Part shown: positions 1 to 6,482 of the stretch, in pieces
Numbering within the stretch: position 1 is the first letter of the stretch
Layout of the letters: each line of letters starts with the position of its first letter
Notes under the pieces: model-generated
What the model saw: only the letters and a program-made list of their open reading frames with translations
The model's database searches: none
Told to the model about the DNA's origin: nothing
Position numbers and translations under genes: made by a program
From: Bordetella parapertussis
Lineage (GTDB): Bacteria; Pseudomonadota; Gammaproteobacteria; Burkholderiales; Burkholderiaceae_B
Reading direction: 5' to 3'
Assembly: GCA_945862495.1 (NCBI GenBank)
Contig: CAMAYM010000073.1
Coordinates: 1-12,792, forward strand
Length of the DNA: 12,792 nt

Positions 1-812
1 GGTTCTTTTAACTCACGCAACTCAGTATTGACGAAGCCGCCGCCTAAGACAATTTTGATCTCTGGATGATGGGCTTTGATCGTCTGCGCAATCCTAAAGG
101 CAGCGTAGACGGTCCCGGGAAATGGGACAGAAAGCAAAACCAAGGTTGGCGAATGCCGCGCGATGGCGTCTAGCGTTAACTGTTCTAGATGAGTATCAAC
201 AAGTGTATGAGGCGCTGCCAAGGCAAGCGCCAAAGGCTCGAAAGTCGCCTGACTAGCCGCAAGAGACTCACCGTAACGCACAAACTCAAAACGGGGATCG
301 ATTGCATCGCGCAGGACATCCGCGAGATCGTTTAAATACAGGGTAGCAAGGTGTTTGGCGCGATCTTGCATCCCGAGTGCACCAAATGCCCAACCCAAAG
401 GGTCACCGGTTTCATCATCCACATAGGCATCAAGCGCCGCAAAGCGCGGGCCCTCTGGCAAATACTGTCGCCCAACGATGCGATGCGCAAGCGTCGAGTC
501 GCGACCTTGTAAAAAGGCAATGACTGCATCGATGGTGCTGAGGTAGCGGTTTTGTTGAGCTGCAAACGCCTGTAAAGAGGGACTACGCTTGCGCGGAGCG
601 ATTGCGTTGACTTTGAGCGCGACCAGCTCAAGACCCGTTGCACTGAGCAGACGTAAAACGAGTGCCAGGGCTAAATCCTCTTGGACTGCATGAATGTTGC
701 GCGAACGCAAAAATCCAGTAAGGTAAGCCGTAGAGGGATAAGGCGTGTTGAGTTGCGTCATCGGTGGGATCACAGACAACACACGCAAGCTTGTGACACT
801 GGCTTTGGACAT
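1..812 (-). CDS. B12-binding domain radical SAM protein (N-terminal part, runs off window)
   Basis: I translated the minus strand by hand from the ATG at 812-810 and found 270 uninterrupted codons running off the left edge. The N-terminus reads IPPMTQLNTPYPSTAYLTGF, which I recognise from Burkholderiales proteins annotated as B12-binding domain radical SAM proteins. Residues about 222-268 look like a cobalamin-binding Rossmann segment, with LLSVPFPGTVYAAFRIAQ followed by IVLGGGFVNTELREL. The CxxxCxxC iron-sulfur motif expected of the radical SAM core would lie C-terminally, outside the window, so the enzyme class rests on the N-terminal half only. The start is preferred because the family-like sequence begins within about 15 residues, although no strong ribosome binding site precedes it. 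The substrate is unknown. The gene is divergent from the TSUP gene, with 71 bp between them. Confidence 0.8.
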   Translation of the reverse strand, partial: MSKASVTSLRVLSVIPPMTQLNTPYPSTAYLTGFLRSRNIHAVQEDLALALVLRLLSATGLELVALKVNAIAPRKRSPSLQAFAAQQNRYLSTIDAVIAFLQGRDSTLAHRIVGRQYLPEGPRFAALDAYVDDETGDPLGWAFGALGMQDRAKHLATLYLNDLADVLRDAIDPRFEFVRYGESLAASQATFEPLALALAAPHTLVDTHLEQLTLDAIARHSPTLVLLSVPFPGTVYAAFRIAQTIKAHHPEIKIVLGGGFVNTELRELKE

Positions 813-841
813 ATTCAGAGATACATAGAAGAAGTGCTCAG

Positions 842-847
842 TATAAT
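842..847 (+). promoter_or_regulatory. Putative -10 element of the TSUP-M81 operon
   Basis: A perfect TATAAT lies at 842-847, 36 bp before the ATG at 884. A transcript starting near 854 would have a leader of about 30 nt with AGGA at 869-872 as ribosome binding site. No convincing -35 hexamer sits 16-18 bp upstream. On the opposite strand TATACT (845-840) overlaps this element and could serve the divergent radical SAM gene. Inferred by consensus only. Confidence 0.4.
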
Positions 848-883
848 TCTGATAAAGCCCATAAACTCAGGAATTATTTAAAC

Positions 884-1645
884 ATGTCTCTGGTGCAGTA
901 TGTCGCCTTTATTTCTATTGCTTTAATAGCCGCCTTTTGTCAAAATCTGACCGGTTTTGCATTTGGATTGATTCTGGTGGGCTTAACGGGTGCCTTGCAA
1001 ATCATATCCATTGCAGACGCTGCAAATATCGCTTGCATTCTCTCGATCGCGAACAATTTGGTTTATCTGAGTAAGTCACCAAAAATCACAACAGGTCCTC
1101 TCCTAAAACCGATGTTGATCACCAGCATGATTGGTTTAGTGATTGGGTTTATTTCCTTATCGTGGTTTACAGATAATGGCATCAATACACTTCGGTTGAT
1201 TCTCGGCATTTGCATATTTGTATCCGCAATCGCCTTGTTCATGATTAATACCAGTACGCGCAAAACTTCAGGCAAATCCTCAACACTCCTCGCTGGATTT
1301 CTCACTGGTATTCTCGGTGGAATGTTCGCGACGCCGGGGCCACCTTTGGTTTACCACCTTTATAGTCAACCACTCGATATAGATCTTGTTCGTCAATATC
1401 TTTTTATTATTTTTGGCCTAACCTCAGCGGCTAGGTTAGTCATCGCACTATTTACGGGGGAGCTCACCATGAACGCGATCATTCTCTCAGCGATTGCTTT
1501 TCCAGCTATTACGATTGCAACAATTTTGCAGCTTAAATATCCGGTCAATCTTAGTCGTAGAGTGGCGCAATTAATTGTGACAGCACTCCTTTTTGCGACA
1601 GGACTCGGACTCATGTATTCATCTATAAAAACCATACTGCACTAA
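884..1645 (+). CDS. TSUP (TauE/SafE) family membrane transporter
   Basis: This is a 253-residue, highly hydrophobic protein with the two-half layout of the TauE/SafE family. The first half has NLTGFAFGLILVGLTG (residues 21-36) and the second half has GFLTGILGGMFATPGPP (138-154), the repeated Gly-rich membrane motif typical of these transporters. About eight membrane helices are suggested by eye, separated by a polar loop around residues 122-135. Family members move small organic or sulfur-containing anions (sulfite, sulfoacetate, other carboxylates) across the inner membrane. The start has AGGA 11 nt upstream. The next gene, an M81 hydrolase, begins one base after the stop codon, so the two are almost certainly co-transcribed and probably translationally coupled. 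This suggests the transporter handles the hydrolase's substrate or product. The substrate itself cannot be deduced. Confidence 0.85.
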   Translation: MSLVQYVAFISIALIAAFCQNLTGFAFGLILVGLTGALQIISIADAANIACILSIANNLVYLSKSPKITTGPLLKPMLITSMIGLVIGFISLSWFTDNGINTLRLILGICIFVSAIALFMINTSTRKTSGKSSTLLAGFLTGILGGMFATPGPPLVYHLYSQPLDIDLVRQYLFIIFGLTSAARLVIALFTGELTMNAIILSAIAFPAITIATILQLKYPVNLSRRVAQLIVTALLFATGLGLMYSSIKTILH

Positions 1646-1646
1646 T

Positions 1647-3125
1647 ATGAAAATCCTTGTCGCTAGACTGAATCACGAAACCAATACTTTTTCACCGATC
1701 GCCACACCCTTGGCATCCTTTGAACCTCTCTATGGAGAAGATGCATACCGCGCGTTTAAAAATACGCGCACGGGTATTGCAGCCTATATTGATGTCTTAG
1801 AGCGAGCGGGACATGAAGTCGTGGTCGCGTGTAGTGCGATGGCAAACCCAAGTGGCACCGTGAGTGCCGCAGCCTATACGCACCTTTGCGACACGATTGT
1901 TGCTGCTGCACAGGGTTGCGATGCTGTCGCACTGGACTTGCACGGCGCCATGGTCGCTGAAAACTCTGAGGATGGCGAAGGCGATCTGCTTGAACGCGTC
2001 CGCGCTGCACTGCCCCACGCACCTATCGCTGTAGCCTTCGACCTGCATGGCAAGATGACCGACAAAATCATCAATAACAGTGACATTGTCATCAGCTTTA
2101 AAACCTACCCGCACGTCGACATGTATGAGACCGGTGCGCACGCCGGACGTCTACTTGTCGAAATGATCAATCAAAAAATTAAACCCACACTCGCGTGGCG
2201 ACGGTTACCTTTGATGCTCAATACCCTTTGTAGTCGAACAGACATCGGCCCCATGCACGAAGCCGTTGAGCTTGCGAAAGAAGCCGAAGCGCAAGGCATG
2301 TTGGGTGTTTCCGTGTTGGCAGGTTTTTCTCTTGCTGATATTGGAGCGCCGTGCATCAGTGTTGTGGCCGTGAGTGATAATGACCCTCAAGCAGCCGAGG
2401 CAGTTGTACAGCGTATCGCTGCGTTTATCTGGTCTAGACGTAGTGACTTCATTTATCAAAACGAACCCCTCGCAGCGTCCATTAAGCGTGCCCAACAGCT
2501 TGCCGATCAACCTGGATCGGGCCCTGTTTTATTGCTCGACCATGGTGATAATTGCATGTCGGGTGGCTCCTGCGATGACATGAATGTTTTGCACGAGGCC
2601 CTGAAACAAGGTCTGAAAGACATCGTTGTCGGTCCGATTTGTGATCCCGAGGCGGTAGATGTGCTGATCAAGGCTGGACTCAATGCATGCGTAACGCTGC
2701 AGATTGGGGACAAGGTTCCACTGACTCAACTTGGCATGACCCAACCATCCCGACCTTTGACGGGTGTGGTGTCGGCGATCTCTGATGGACAATATGTGAT
2801 GTCGGGTCCAACCTACACCGGCCAGCGTATCCACATGGGCAGAACAGTCTGCCTAGACTTGCCACAGGCAAAGATCATGATTACCGAAACGCCACAAGAG
2901 CACTGGGATTTAGGGATTTTTTCGCACATCGGCATTGATGCACCGAGCCATCGGTTTATCCTGCTCAAGTCACGGATGTACTGCAGGCCTGTATTTGTAC
3001 CCATCGCCAAAGCACTCGTAGAGTGCGATGGGGGCGGTGTCACGGGTGCTGATCACAACCGTTTTCCGTACAAAAAACTCACTCGGCCGGTCTATCCTTT
3101 CGACCTGAACACCGAGTGGTCTTAG
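1647..3125 (+). CDS. M81 family metallohydrolase (MlrC/microcystinase-like)
   Basis: This is a 492-residue protein, close to the usual length of the M81 (MlrC) family. It opens with MKILVARLNHETNTFSP, the family N-terminal signature. It has two DLHG motifs (97-100 and 132-135) and TYPHVDMYETG (153-163), and ends with the GGVTGADHNRFPYKKL region typical of the C-terminal domain. Asp132, His134 and His156 keep the D-x-H-(21)-H spacing that I recall for the zinc ligands of MlrC (Asp167, His169, His191), so the active site looks intact. MlrC cleaves linearised microcystin and its degradation products, but most family members in soil and water bacteria have unknown amide substrates, and the name should not be read as proof of toxin degradation. 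No signal peptide is visible, so it is probably cytoplasmic. It starts one base after the TSUP stop and ends 4 bp from a convergent cupin gene. Confidence 0.88.
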   Translation: MKILVARLNHETNTFSPIATPLASFEPLYGEDAYRAFKNTRTGIAAYIDVLERAGHEVVVACSAMANPSGTVSAAAYTHLCDTIVAAAQGCDAVALDLHGAMVAENSEDGEGDLLERVRAALPHAPIAVAFDLHGKMTDKIINNSDIVISFKTYPHVDMYETGAHAGRLLVEMINQKIKPTLAWRRLPLMLNTLCSRTDIGPMHEAVELAKEAEAQGMLGVSVLAGFSLADIGAPCISVVAVSDNDPQAAEAVVQRIAAFIWSRRSDFIYQNEPLAASIKRAQQLADQPGSGPVLLLDHGDNCMSGGSCDDMNVLHEALKQGLKDIVVGPICDPEAVDVLIKAGLNACVTLQIGDKVPLTQLGMTQPSRPLTGVVSAISDGQYVMSGPTYTGQRIHMGRTVCLDLPQAKIMITETPQEHWDLGIFSHIGIDAPSHRFILLKSRMYCRPVFVPIAKALVECDGGGVTGADHNRFPYKKLTRPVYPFDLNTEWS

Positions 3126-3129
3126 AAGA

Positions 3130-3540
3130 TCAATTGTTATGCTCGGCAGCGATATAACGTGTTTCACCGCTGTCAGTGAGCGTCCGCGTTGCCATCGGTG
3201 ACGCGTACGTCCAGAGAATTTTCATCCCTTCCGTCTTAGACTTGTTGCGAAAGCGATGAGACACGTTGGGCGGAATCCATGTAGTGTCATGCGCCTTGAC
3301 CTCATGAACTTCTCCGGCAATATCCAGAAAGGCCTCACCTTCTAGCAAGATCACGCTTTCTTCACAGTTGTGGCTGTGAAACGGGATCTCAGCACCAGGA
3401 CCAAACTCCGTGATGCCATTGATGAACGCTTTGGCTCCTGTGGCCGCAGTCACCAAAGGAATGGTCTTGGCGCCACCTCCACGATCATGACTTTTGATTT
3501 GATCAGGACGCAAGACTGCATGCTTTAGGATTTCAGTCAT
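3130..3540 (-). CDS. Small single-domain cupin protein
   Basis: From the preferred ATG this is a 136-residue protein with one cupin beta-barrel. Motif 1 is GPGAEIPFHSHNCEESVILLEG, here split for reading as G49, His55, His57, Glu60/61 and G68. Motif 2 is IPPNVSHRFRN with His95. These residues would bind one divalent metal. A longer frame opens at a TTG (3561), but AGGGG (3552-3548) sits 7 nt before the ATG at 3540-3538 and would lie inside the longer version, so the ATG is chosen. Small cupins of this type act as isomerases, dioxygenases or metabolite sensors, and no specific role can be assigned. It is the last gene of the minus-strand group with the Bug receptor and the Ldh-family oxidoreductase, 29 bp downstream of the receptor when measured from the ATG. 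Confidence 0.8.
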   Translation of the reverse strand: MTEILKHAVLRPDQIKSHDRGGGAKTIPLVTAATGAKAFINGITEFGPGAEIPFHSHNCEESVILLEGEAFLDIAGEVHEVKAHDTTWIPPNVSHRFRNKSKTEGMKILWTYASPMATRTLTDSGETRYIAAEHNN

Positions 3541-3547
3541 TTCTATA

Positions 3548-3552
3548 CCCCT
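3548..3552 (-). promoter_or_regulatory. Ribosome binding site deciding the cupin start
   Basis: AGGGG on the minus strand, 7 nt before ATG 3540-3538. It favours the internal ATG over the in-frame TTG at 3561. Confidence 0.6.
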
Positions 3553-3569
3553 TTTATTCAATACTCAGA

Positions 3570-4550
3570 TTACTCAGCTTTGATATTGTTGTCTTTAATG
3601 ACTTTGCCATACAGTTCGAACTGTTTCTTTAAAGCCGCTTCAAACTCCGCAGGTGTGGTGCCACGAATAGTGATCCCAAGCTTTGTAAAGCGCTCACGAA
3701 TATCGGCGTTATCCATTGCCTTGCGGGCTTCGGCAGAAAGTTTTTCTACAATCGCTTTGGGCGTTTTTGCGGGAGCAACAATCGCTGCCCAAGAATTGAA
3801 AAAGAAGCCTGGATAAACAGACTGATCAATAGTGGGTACACCTGCAAACTGATCTAAAGGTTTAGGCGTTGAAAGTGCTAGCAAACGCAACTTGCCCCCT
3901 TTGATCAACGCAGCAACCGTTCCCAACCCCTGGAATGACACATCGACTTCTCCTGCTGCGGCACCTACTGCAGCTTGTGTTGCCCCCTTATATGGCACAT
4001 GCACAAGTTTGACGTCCGCACGCTGCATCAAGAGCGCCATTGCAAGGTGCTGTGGACTCCCGACACCGCCTGAACCAAACGTCAACTTATCTGGATTTGC
4101 TTTTGCAAACCTCACCAAATCCTCGAGCGTTTTGAACTTTGAGTCTGCTTTGACCACGACACCCCATTCAATCGTTCCGATCAAAGAAATAGGAGCAAAG
4201 TCTTTGAGTGTATTGAAGCTCGTGTTAGGATTGATATGAGGCACCATCGTCAATACGCTGTCATTGACACCGCCAATCGTATAGCCATCCGCAGGCATTT
4301 TTAGCATACGATCGGCACCGATCAGACCTGAGGAGCCTGTCACGTTTTCAATCACAATTGGCTGACCCATGCTCGTTGCCATATTTTGCGCCACTAAACG
4401 CAACGCATTATCCACCGCACTGCCTGTCGCCAGAGGGATGATCATGCGGATGGGTTTATCAGGATAGTTGCCTTGCGCCATTGCGCCCCACGAGGCTACG
4501 GTAAGTGTGGCGGCTTGAACTAGCAATACGACAGATTTAAATACCTTCAT
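3570..4550 (-). CDS. Bug-type (TTT family) periplasmic solute-binding receptor
   Basis: This is a 326-residue protein with a clear Sec signal peptide: a Lys-containing start, a hydrophobic core at about residues 6-22, and a likely cut after AMA (residue 25). The mature part begins NYPDKPIRMIIPLATGSAVDNALR, the hallmark of Bordetella uptake gene (Bug) receptors, and continues with VIENVTGSSGLIGADRMLK and DGYTIGG. These receptors bind carboxylates and other small polar metabolites in a Venus-flytrap fold. They feed TctA/TctB tripartite transporters or act as sensors. No TctA or TctB gene is in the window, so this is an orphan receptor, as is common for this family in Burkholderiales. GGAG at 4560-4557 gives a good ribosome binding site. 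It lies between the Ldh-family oxidoreductase and the cupin, so its ligand may be the substrate of the oxidoreductase or of the nearby M81 enzyme. Confidence 0.92.
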   Translation of the reverse strand: MKVFKSVVLLVQAATLTVASWGAMAQGNYPDKPIRMIIPLATGSAVDNALRLVAQNMATSMGQPIVIENVTGSSGLIGADRMLKMPADGYTIGGVNDSVLTMVPHINPNTSFNTLKDFAPISLIGTIEWGVVVKADSKFKTLEDLVRFAKANPDKLTFGSGGVGSPQHLAMALLMQRADVKLVHVPYKGATQAAVGAAAGEVDVSFQGLGTVAALIKGGKLRLLALSTPKPLDQFAGVPTIDQSVYPGFFFNSWAAIVAPAKTPKAIVEKLSAEARKAMDNADIRERFTKLGITIRGTTPAEFEAALKKQFELYGKVIKDNNIKAE

Positions 4551-4560
4551 TGTCTTCTCC

Positions 4561-4578
4561 GTTTAATGCGTTTAATGC
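4561..4578 (-). repeat. 9-bp tandem repeat in the Bug leader
   Basis: GTTTAATGC occurs twice in direct tandem (4561-4569, 4570-4578), followed by a degenerate copy ATTGAATGA. It lies immediately upstream of the receptor's ribosome binding site, within the 48-bp gap to the upstream oxidoreductase gene. Function unknown; it may only be slippage. Confidence 0.6.
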
Positions 4579-4598
4579 ATTGAATGATTCACTACCTT

Positions 4599-5663
4599 TT
4601 ATATCAAAACAGGTATACCCAAGTCGCGAGATAGCGACGCAAGCTCCTTAACAACGCCAGCAGCAATCGGGATACCGTGCTGTGCATAATCCAATCGCCT
4701 TGCGTGACTCTGTTCGCCCGGCAACCAAATACGCTCCACATTAGGCAAACGCTGCGATCCCTTGATGTCGCGCACCAGAGTATCAATCGCGCCTTTAAAT
4801 AAATCAACACCGCCGAATGCCGCTAAATTCAATACCAAAATAGCCTGTCCTGTGTTGGTGGGCGTGACATGATCCTTATTGAAGTCAATCACGTCTTTGC
4901 CCATCGCCGCACCTTGCAAGGTGCCCGCCAAAATACCTACAATCAACGCGAGTCCGTAGCCTTTGTAACCACCAATCGGCAACAAAAAACCCTCTTCGGA
5001 ACGCGCGGGATCGAGTAAAGGTTTTCCTTCACGATCGATCATCCAGCCTTCTGGCATCATCTGACCCGCTTTTGCCTTTGCTTTCACCTTGCCATAGGCG
5101 GCGACAGTGGTCGCCATATCCAACACGATCGGATTTTCTTTTCCTGAGGGGATACCGGCTGCGATCGGATTTGTCGACAACAACATATCCATCCCACCCC
5201 ACGGTGGCAGATGATTTGCGTTGCCAACAGCAAAATACAGGCCAATCATGTCATGCTTGACGGGCATTGTCGCGTAAAGAGAAGCGGGGCCAGCATGGTT
5301 ACTACGCCGCGTGCCCACCCAGGCAACACCTTGCGTTTTTGCTTTTTCAATTGCGAGTTCAACGGCATGCGAGACCACTAAGTGGCCCATGCCATTGTCT
5401 CCATCCACCACCGCCACAGCCTGAGCCGTAGAATGCGCCTCGATTTTCGGATGTTTGTTGATGCCACCGGCCAAAATGCGTTTGACGTACTGCGGCAGTC
5501 GAATCACACCATGGCCGTCTGAACCCTGCAGATCTGCACTCGCCATCAGTCGCGCAATTTTTTGAGCATCTTGCTCTGGTATGCCGACAGCGACAAAAGC
5601 CCGCGCGATAAACGCTGTAAGTGCATCAAACGGAACGGATATTGAATTGTTATGTGTTGTCAT
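4599..5663 (-). CDS. Ldh family NAD(P)-dependent oxidoreductase (malate/L-lactate/ureidoglycolate dehydrogenase type)
   Basis: This 354-residue protein has the typical length and motifs of the Ldh_2 (malate/L-lactate dehydrogenase) family. These include GSDGHGVIRLPQYV (His51), RRSNHAGPASLYA (His123, in the region of the catalytic His), STNPIA, VLDMATTVAAYGKV and LLPIGGYKGYGLAL. The family oxidises 2-hydroxy acids such as malate, L-lactate, sulfolactate or ureidoglycolate, using NAD or NADP in the cytoplasm. The fold differs from classical lactate dehydrogenases. No residue I can see settles the substrate. The ureidoglycolate option is tempting because an allantoate-amidohydrolase-like gene lies about 5 kb away, but AllD-type identity is not shown. 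It is the first gene of the oxidoreductase-Bug-cupin group and would be transcribed from the 5664-5789 intergenic region, divergent from tonB. The start at ATG 5663 has only a weak purine stretch upstream. Confidence 0.88.
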   Translation of the reverse strand: MTTHNNSISVPFDALTAFIARAFVAVGIPEQDAQKIARLMASADLQGSDGHGVIRLPQYVKRILAGGINKHPKIEAHSTAQAVAVVDGDNGMGHLVVSHAVELAIEKAKTQGVAWVGTRRSNHAGPASLYATMPVKHDMIGLYFAVGNANHLPPWGGMDMLLSTNPIAAGIPSGKENPIVLDMATTVAAYGKVKAKAKAGQMMPEGWMIDREGKPLLDPARSEEGFLLPIGGYKGYGLALIVGILAGTLQGAAMGKDVIDFNKDHVTPTNTGQAILVLNLAAFGGVDLFKGAIDTLVRDIKGSQRLPNVERIWLPGEQSHARRLDYAQHGIPIAAGVVKELASLSRDLGIPVLI

Positions 5664-5789
5664 ATTTCTTGTGGCTGATTCTTTCGGCTATTTAGCAAAA
5701 GTACGAGCATAAACTGAATTTTCACGTCTTACGCGAGGAAGTGCATTCGGTTAGCCCACCGCGAATGTGTAACAAATTATGATTTAAAT

Positions 5790-5808
5790 GATAATGATTC
5801 TCATTCGT
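5790..5808 (+). promoter_or_regulatory. Fur box upstream of tonB-exbB-exbD
   Basis: GATAATGATTCTCATTCGT matches the 19-bp E. coli Fur consensus at 14 of 19 positions, including the whole first nonamer GATAATGAT and the TCATT of the second half. It ends 35 bp before the tonB ATG, where Fur-Fe(II) would block transcription in iron-replete cells. The surrounding 5664-5843 region holds -10-like hexamers (TATGAT at 5778-5783, GATAAT at 5790-5795) but no clear -35, so the exact promoter is not assigned. Because tonB and the Ldh gene diverge here, the box might also affect the latter. Confidence 0.8.
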
Positions 5809-5843
5809 GATAAATTACGATTTTTACGTCAAAAGCGTATTTC

Positions 5844-6479
5844 ATGACTTTTTCACACCCAAGAAACAGACATCACCGCATTCAATGTGCGGGTTTTTTT
5901 ATTGCGGTAGTGATCGTACATGTTGCCGCCATTCAATCTATCAAGCCAACACAAAAAATTACACACGGGCATGAAGAAAACATTAGCTTTTTAGAATCAT
6001 TTGCAGTTCAAGATGAAGAAGCGATTGAGGCTTCAGATGCGATTCAGGCTTCAGATTCGATTCAATCTAAAGATGTACTTATAGAACCTGACGGCATCCC
6101 CCCCCCTAAAGACACTAGTGAAAAAAAAATAAAACCGACTCGCACAACACGCAATGACAACACAATCAACCACAACACAGACGAACTACAAACCCGCATC
6201 ACCCCGCCTTCCGCGCATGCATCTGTGCTGAACAATCCACCCCCTGCCTATCCAAGACAAAGTCGCCGACGCGGTGAGCAGGGAAAGGTCGTACTCGCAG
6301 CAGAGATCGCGAGTAATGGTAAGGCTAAACAAGCGTTAGTCAACATTTCAAGCGGATACCCTCGGCTAGATCAAGCCGCTATGGAGTCTGTACTCAAGTG
6401 GCAATTCATCCCAGGTAAAAAGGCCGGAGTGCCTCAAGTCATGTGGGTCAATATTCCTATCAACTTTGTTCTCGAATAA
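5844..6479 (+). CDS. tonB: TonB family energy-transducing protein
   Basis: This is a 211-residue protein with the TonB layout. It has a short basic cytoplasmic N-terminus, one membrane anchor at about residues 14-31 containing His26 (comparable to the functional His in the E. coli TonB anchor, though a Ser four residues before it is not kept), a periplasmic linker at about 32-130, and a TonB C-terminal domain at about 131-211. That domain includes NPPPAYPRQSRRRGEQGKVV, GYPRLDQAAMESVLKWQFIP and a VNIPINFVLE end. TonB passes proton-motive energy from ExbB/ExbD to outer-membrane receptors for siderophores, haem, vitamin B12 and similar cargo. The linker is unusually poor in Pro-Lys/Pro-Glu repeats and rich in acidic, Ser, Thr and Asn residues. 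It is encoded by an 18-bp tandem duplication and by C9 and A9 runs. The gene follows a Fur box and precedes exbB by 3 bp. Confidence 0.9.
   Translation: MTFSHPRNRHHRIQCAGFFIAVVIVHVAAIQSIKPTQKITHGHEENISFLESFAVQDEEAIEASDAIQASDSIQSKDVLIEPDGIPPPKDTSEKKIKPTRTTRNDNTINHNTDELQTRITPPSAHASVLNNPPPAYPRQSRRRGEQGKVVLAAEIASNGKAKQALVNISSGYPRLDQAAMESVLKWQFIPGKKAGVPQVMWVNIPINFVLE
6030..6065 (+). repeat. 18-bp in-frame tandem duplication in tonB
   Basis: Two adjacent 18-bp units (6030-6047 and 6048-6065) begin GCTTCAGAT and differ at only two positions. They encode the repeated hexapeptides ASDAIQ and ASDSIQ in the periplasmic linker (about residues 63-74). Being a multiple of three, copy-number change would alter linker length without breaking the frame. 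Confidence 0.8.
6098..6106 (+). repeat. C9 homopolymer inside tonB
   Basis: Nine consecutive C residues in the linker coding region, encoding the Ile-Pro-Pro-Pro stretch near residues 85-88. A one-base slip would shift the frame before the essential C-terminal domain. A second homopolymer, A9, follows 14 bp later at 6121-6129. Confidence 0.85.
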
Positions 6480-6482
6480 ATC

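Noticed and set aside
332..643. 103-codon open frame on the minus strand
   Set aside because: It lies in another frame inside the radical SAM gene, whose own frame is continuous and family-like. The composition is Arg/Ser-rich and matches no family.
681..881. 66-codon plus-strand frame upstream of the TSUP gene
   Set aside because: It overlaps the antisense of the radical SAM start, has no family features, and would compete with the TSUP promoter.
1797..2141. 114-codon minus-strand frame antisense to the M81 gene
   Set aside because: Shadow of a well-supported M81 coding region; no recognisable motif or ribosome binding site.
1647..3125. Microcystin-degradation (mlr) locus
   Set aside because: Only an M81-family gene is present. 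The mlrA, mlrB and mlrD neighbours are absent, so a toxin-degradation role is not supported.
3540..3561. TTG start at 3561 giving a 143-residue cupin
   Set aside because: The AGGGG ribosome binding site would be inside the gene. The ATG at 3540 has ideal spacing to it.
3892..4239. 115-codon plus-strand frame antisense to the Bug gene
   Set aside because: Cys/Pro/Ser-rich shadow frame. The Bug reading is unequivocal.
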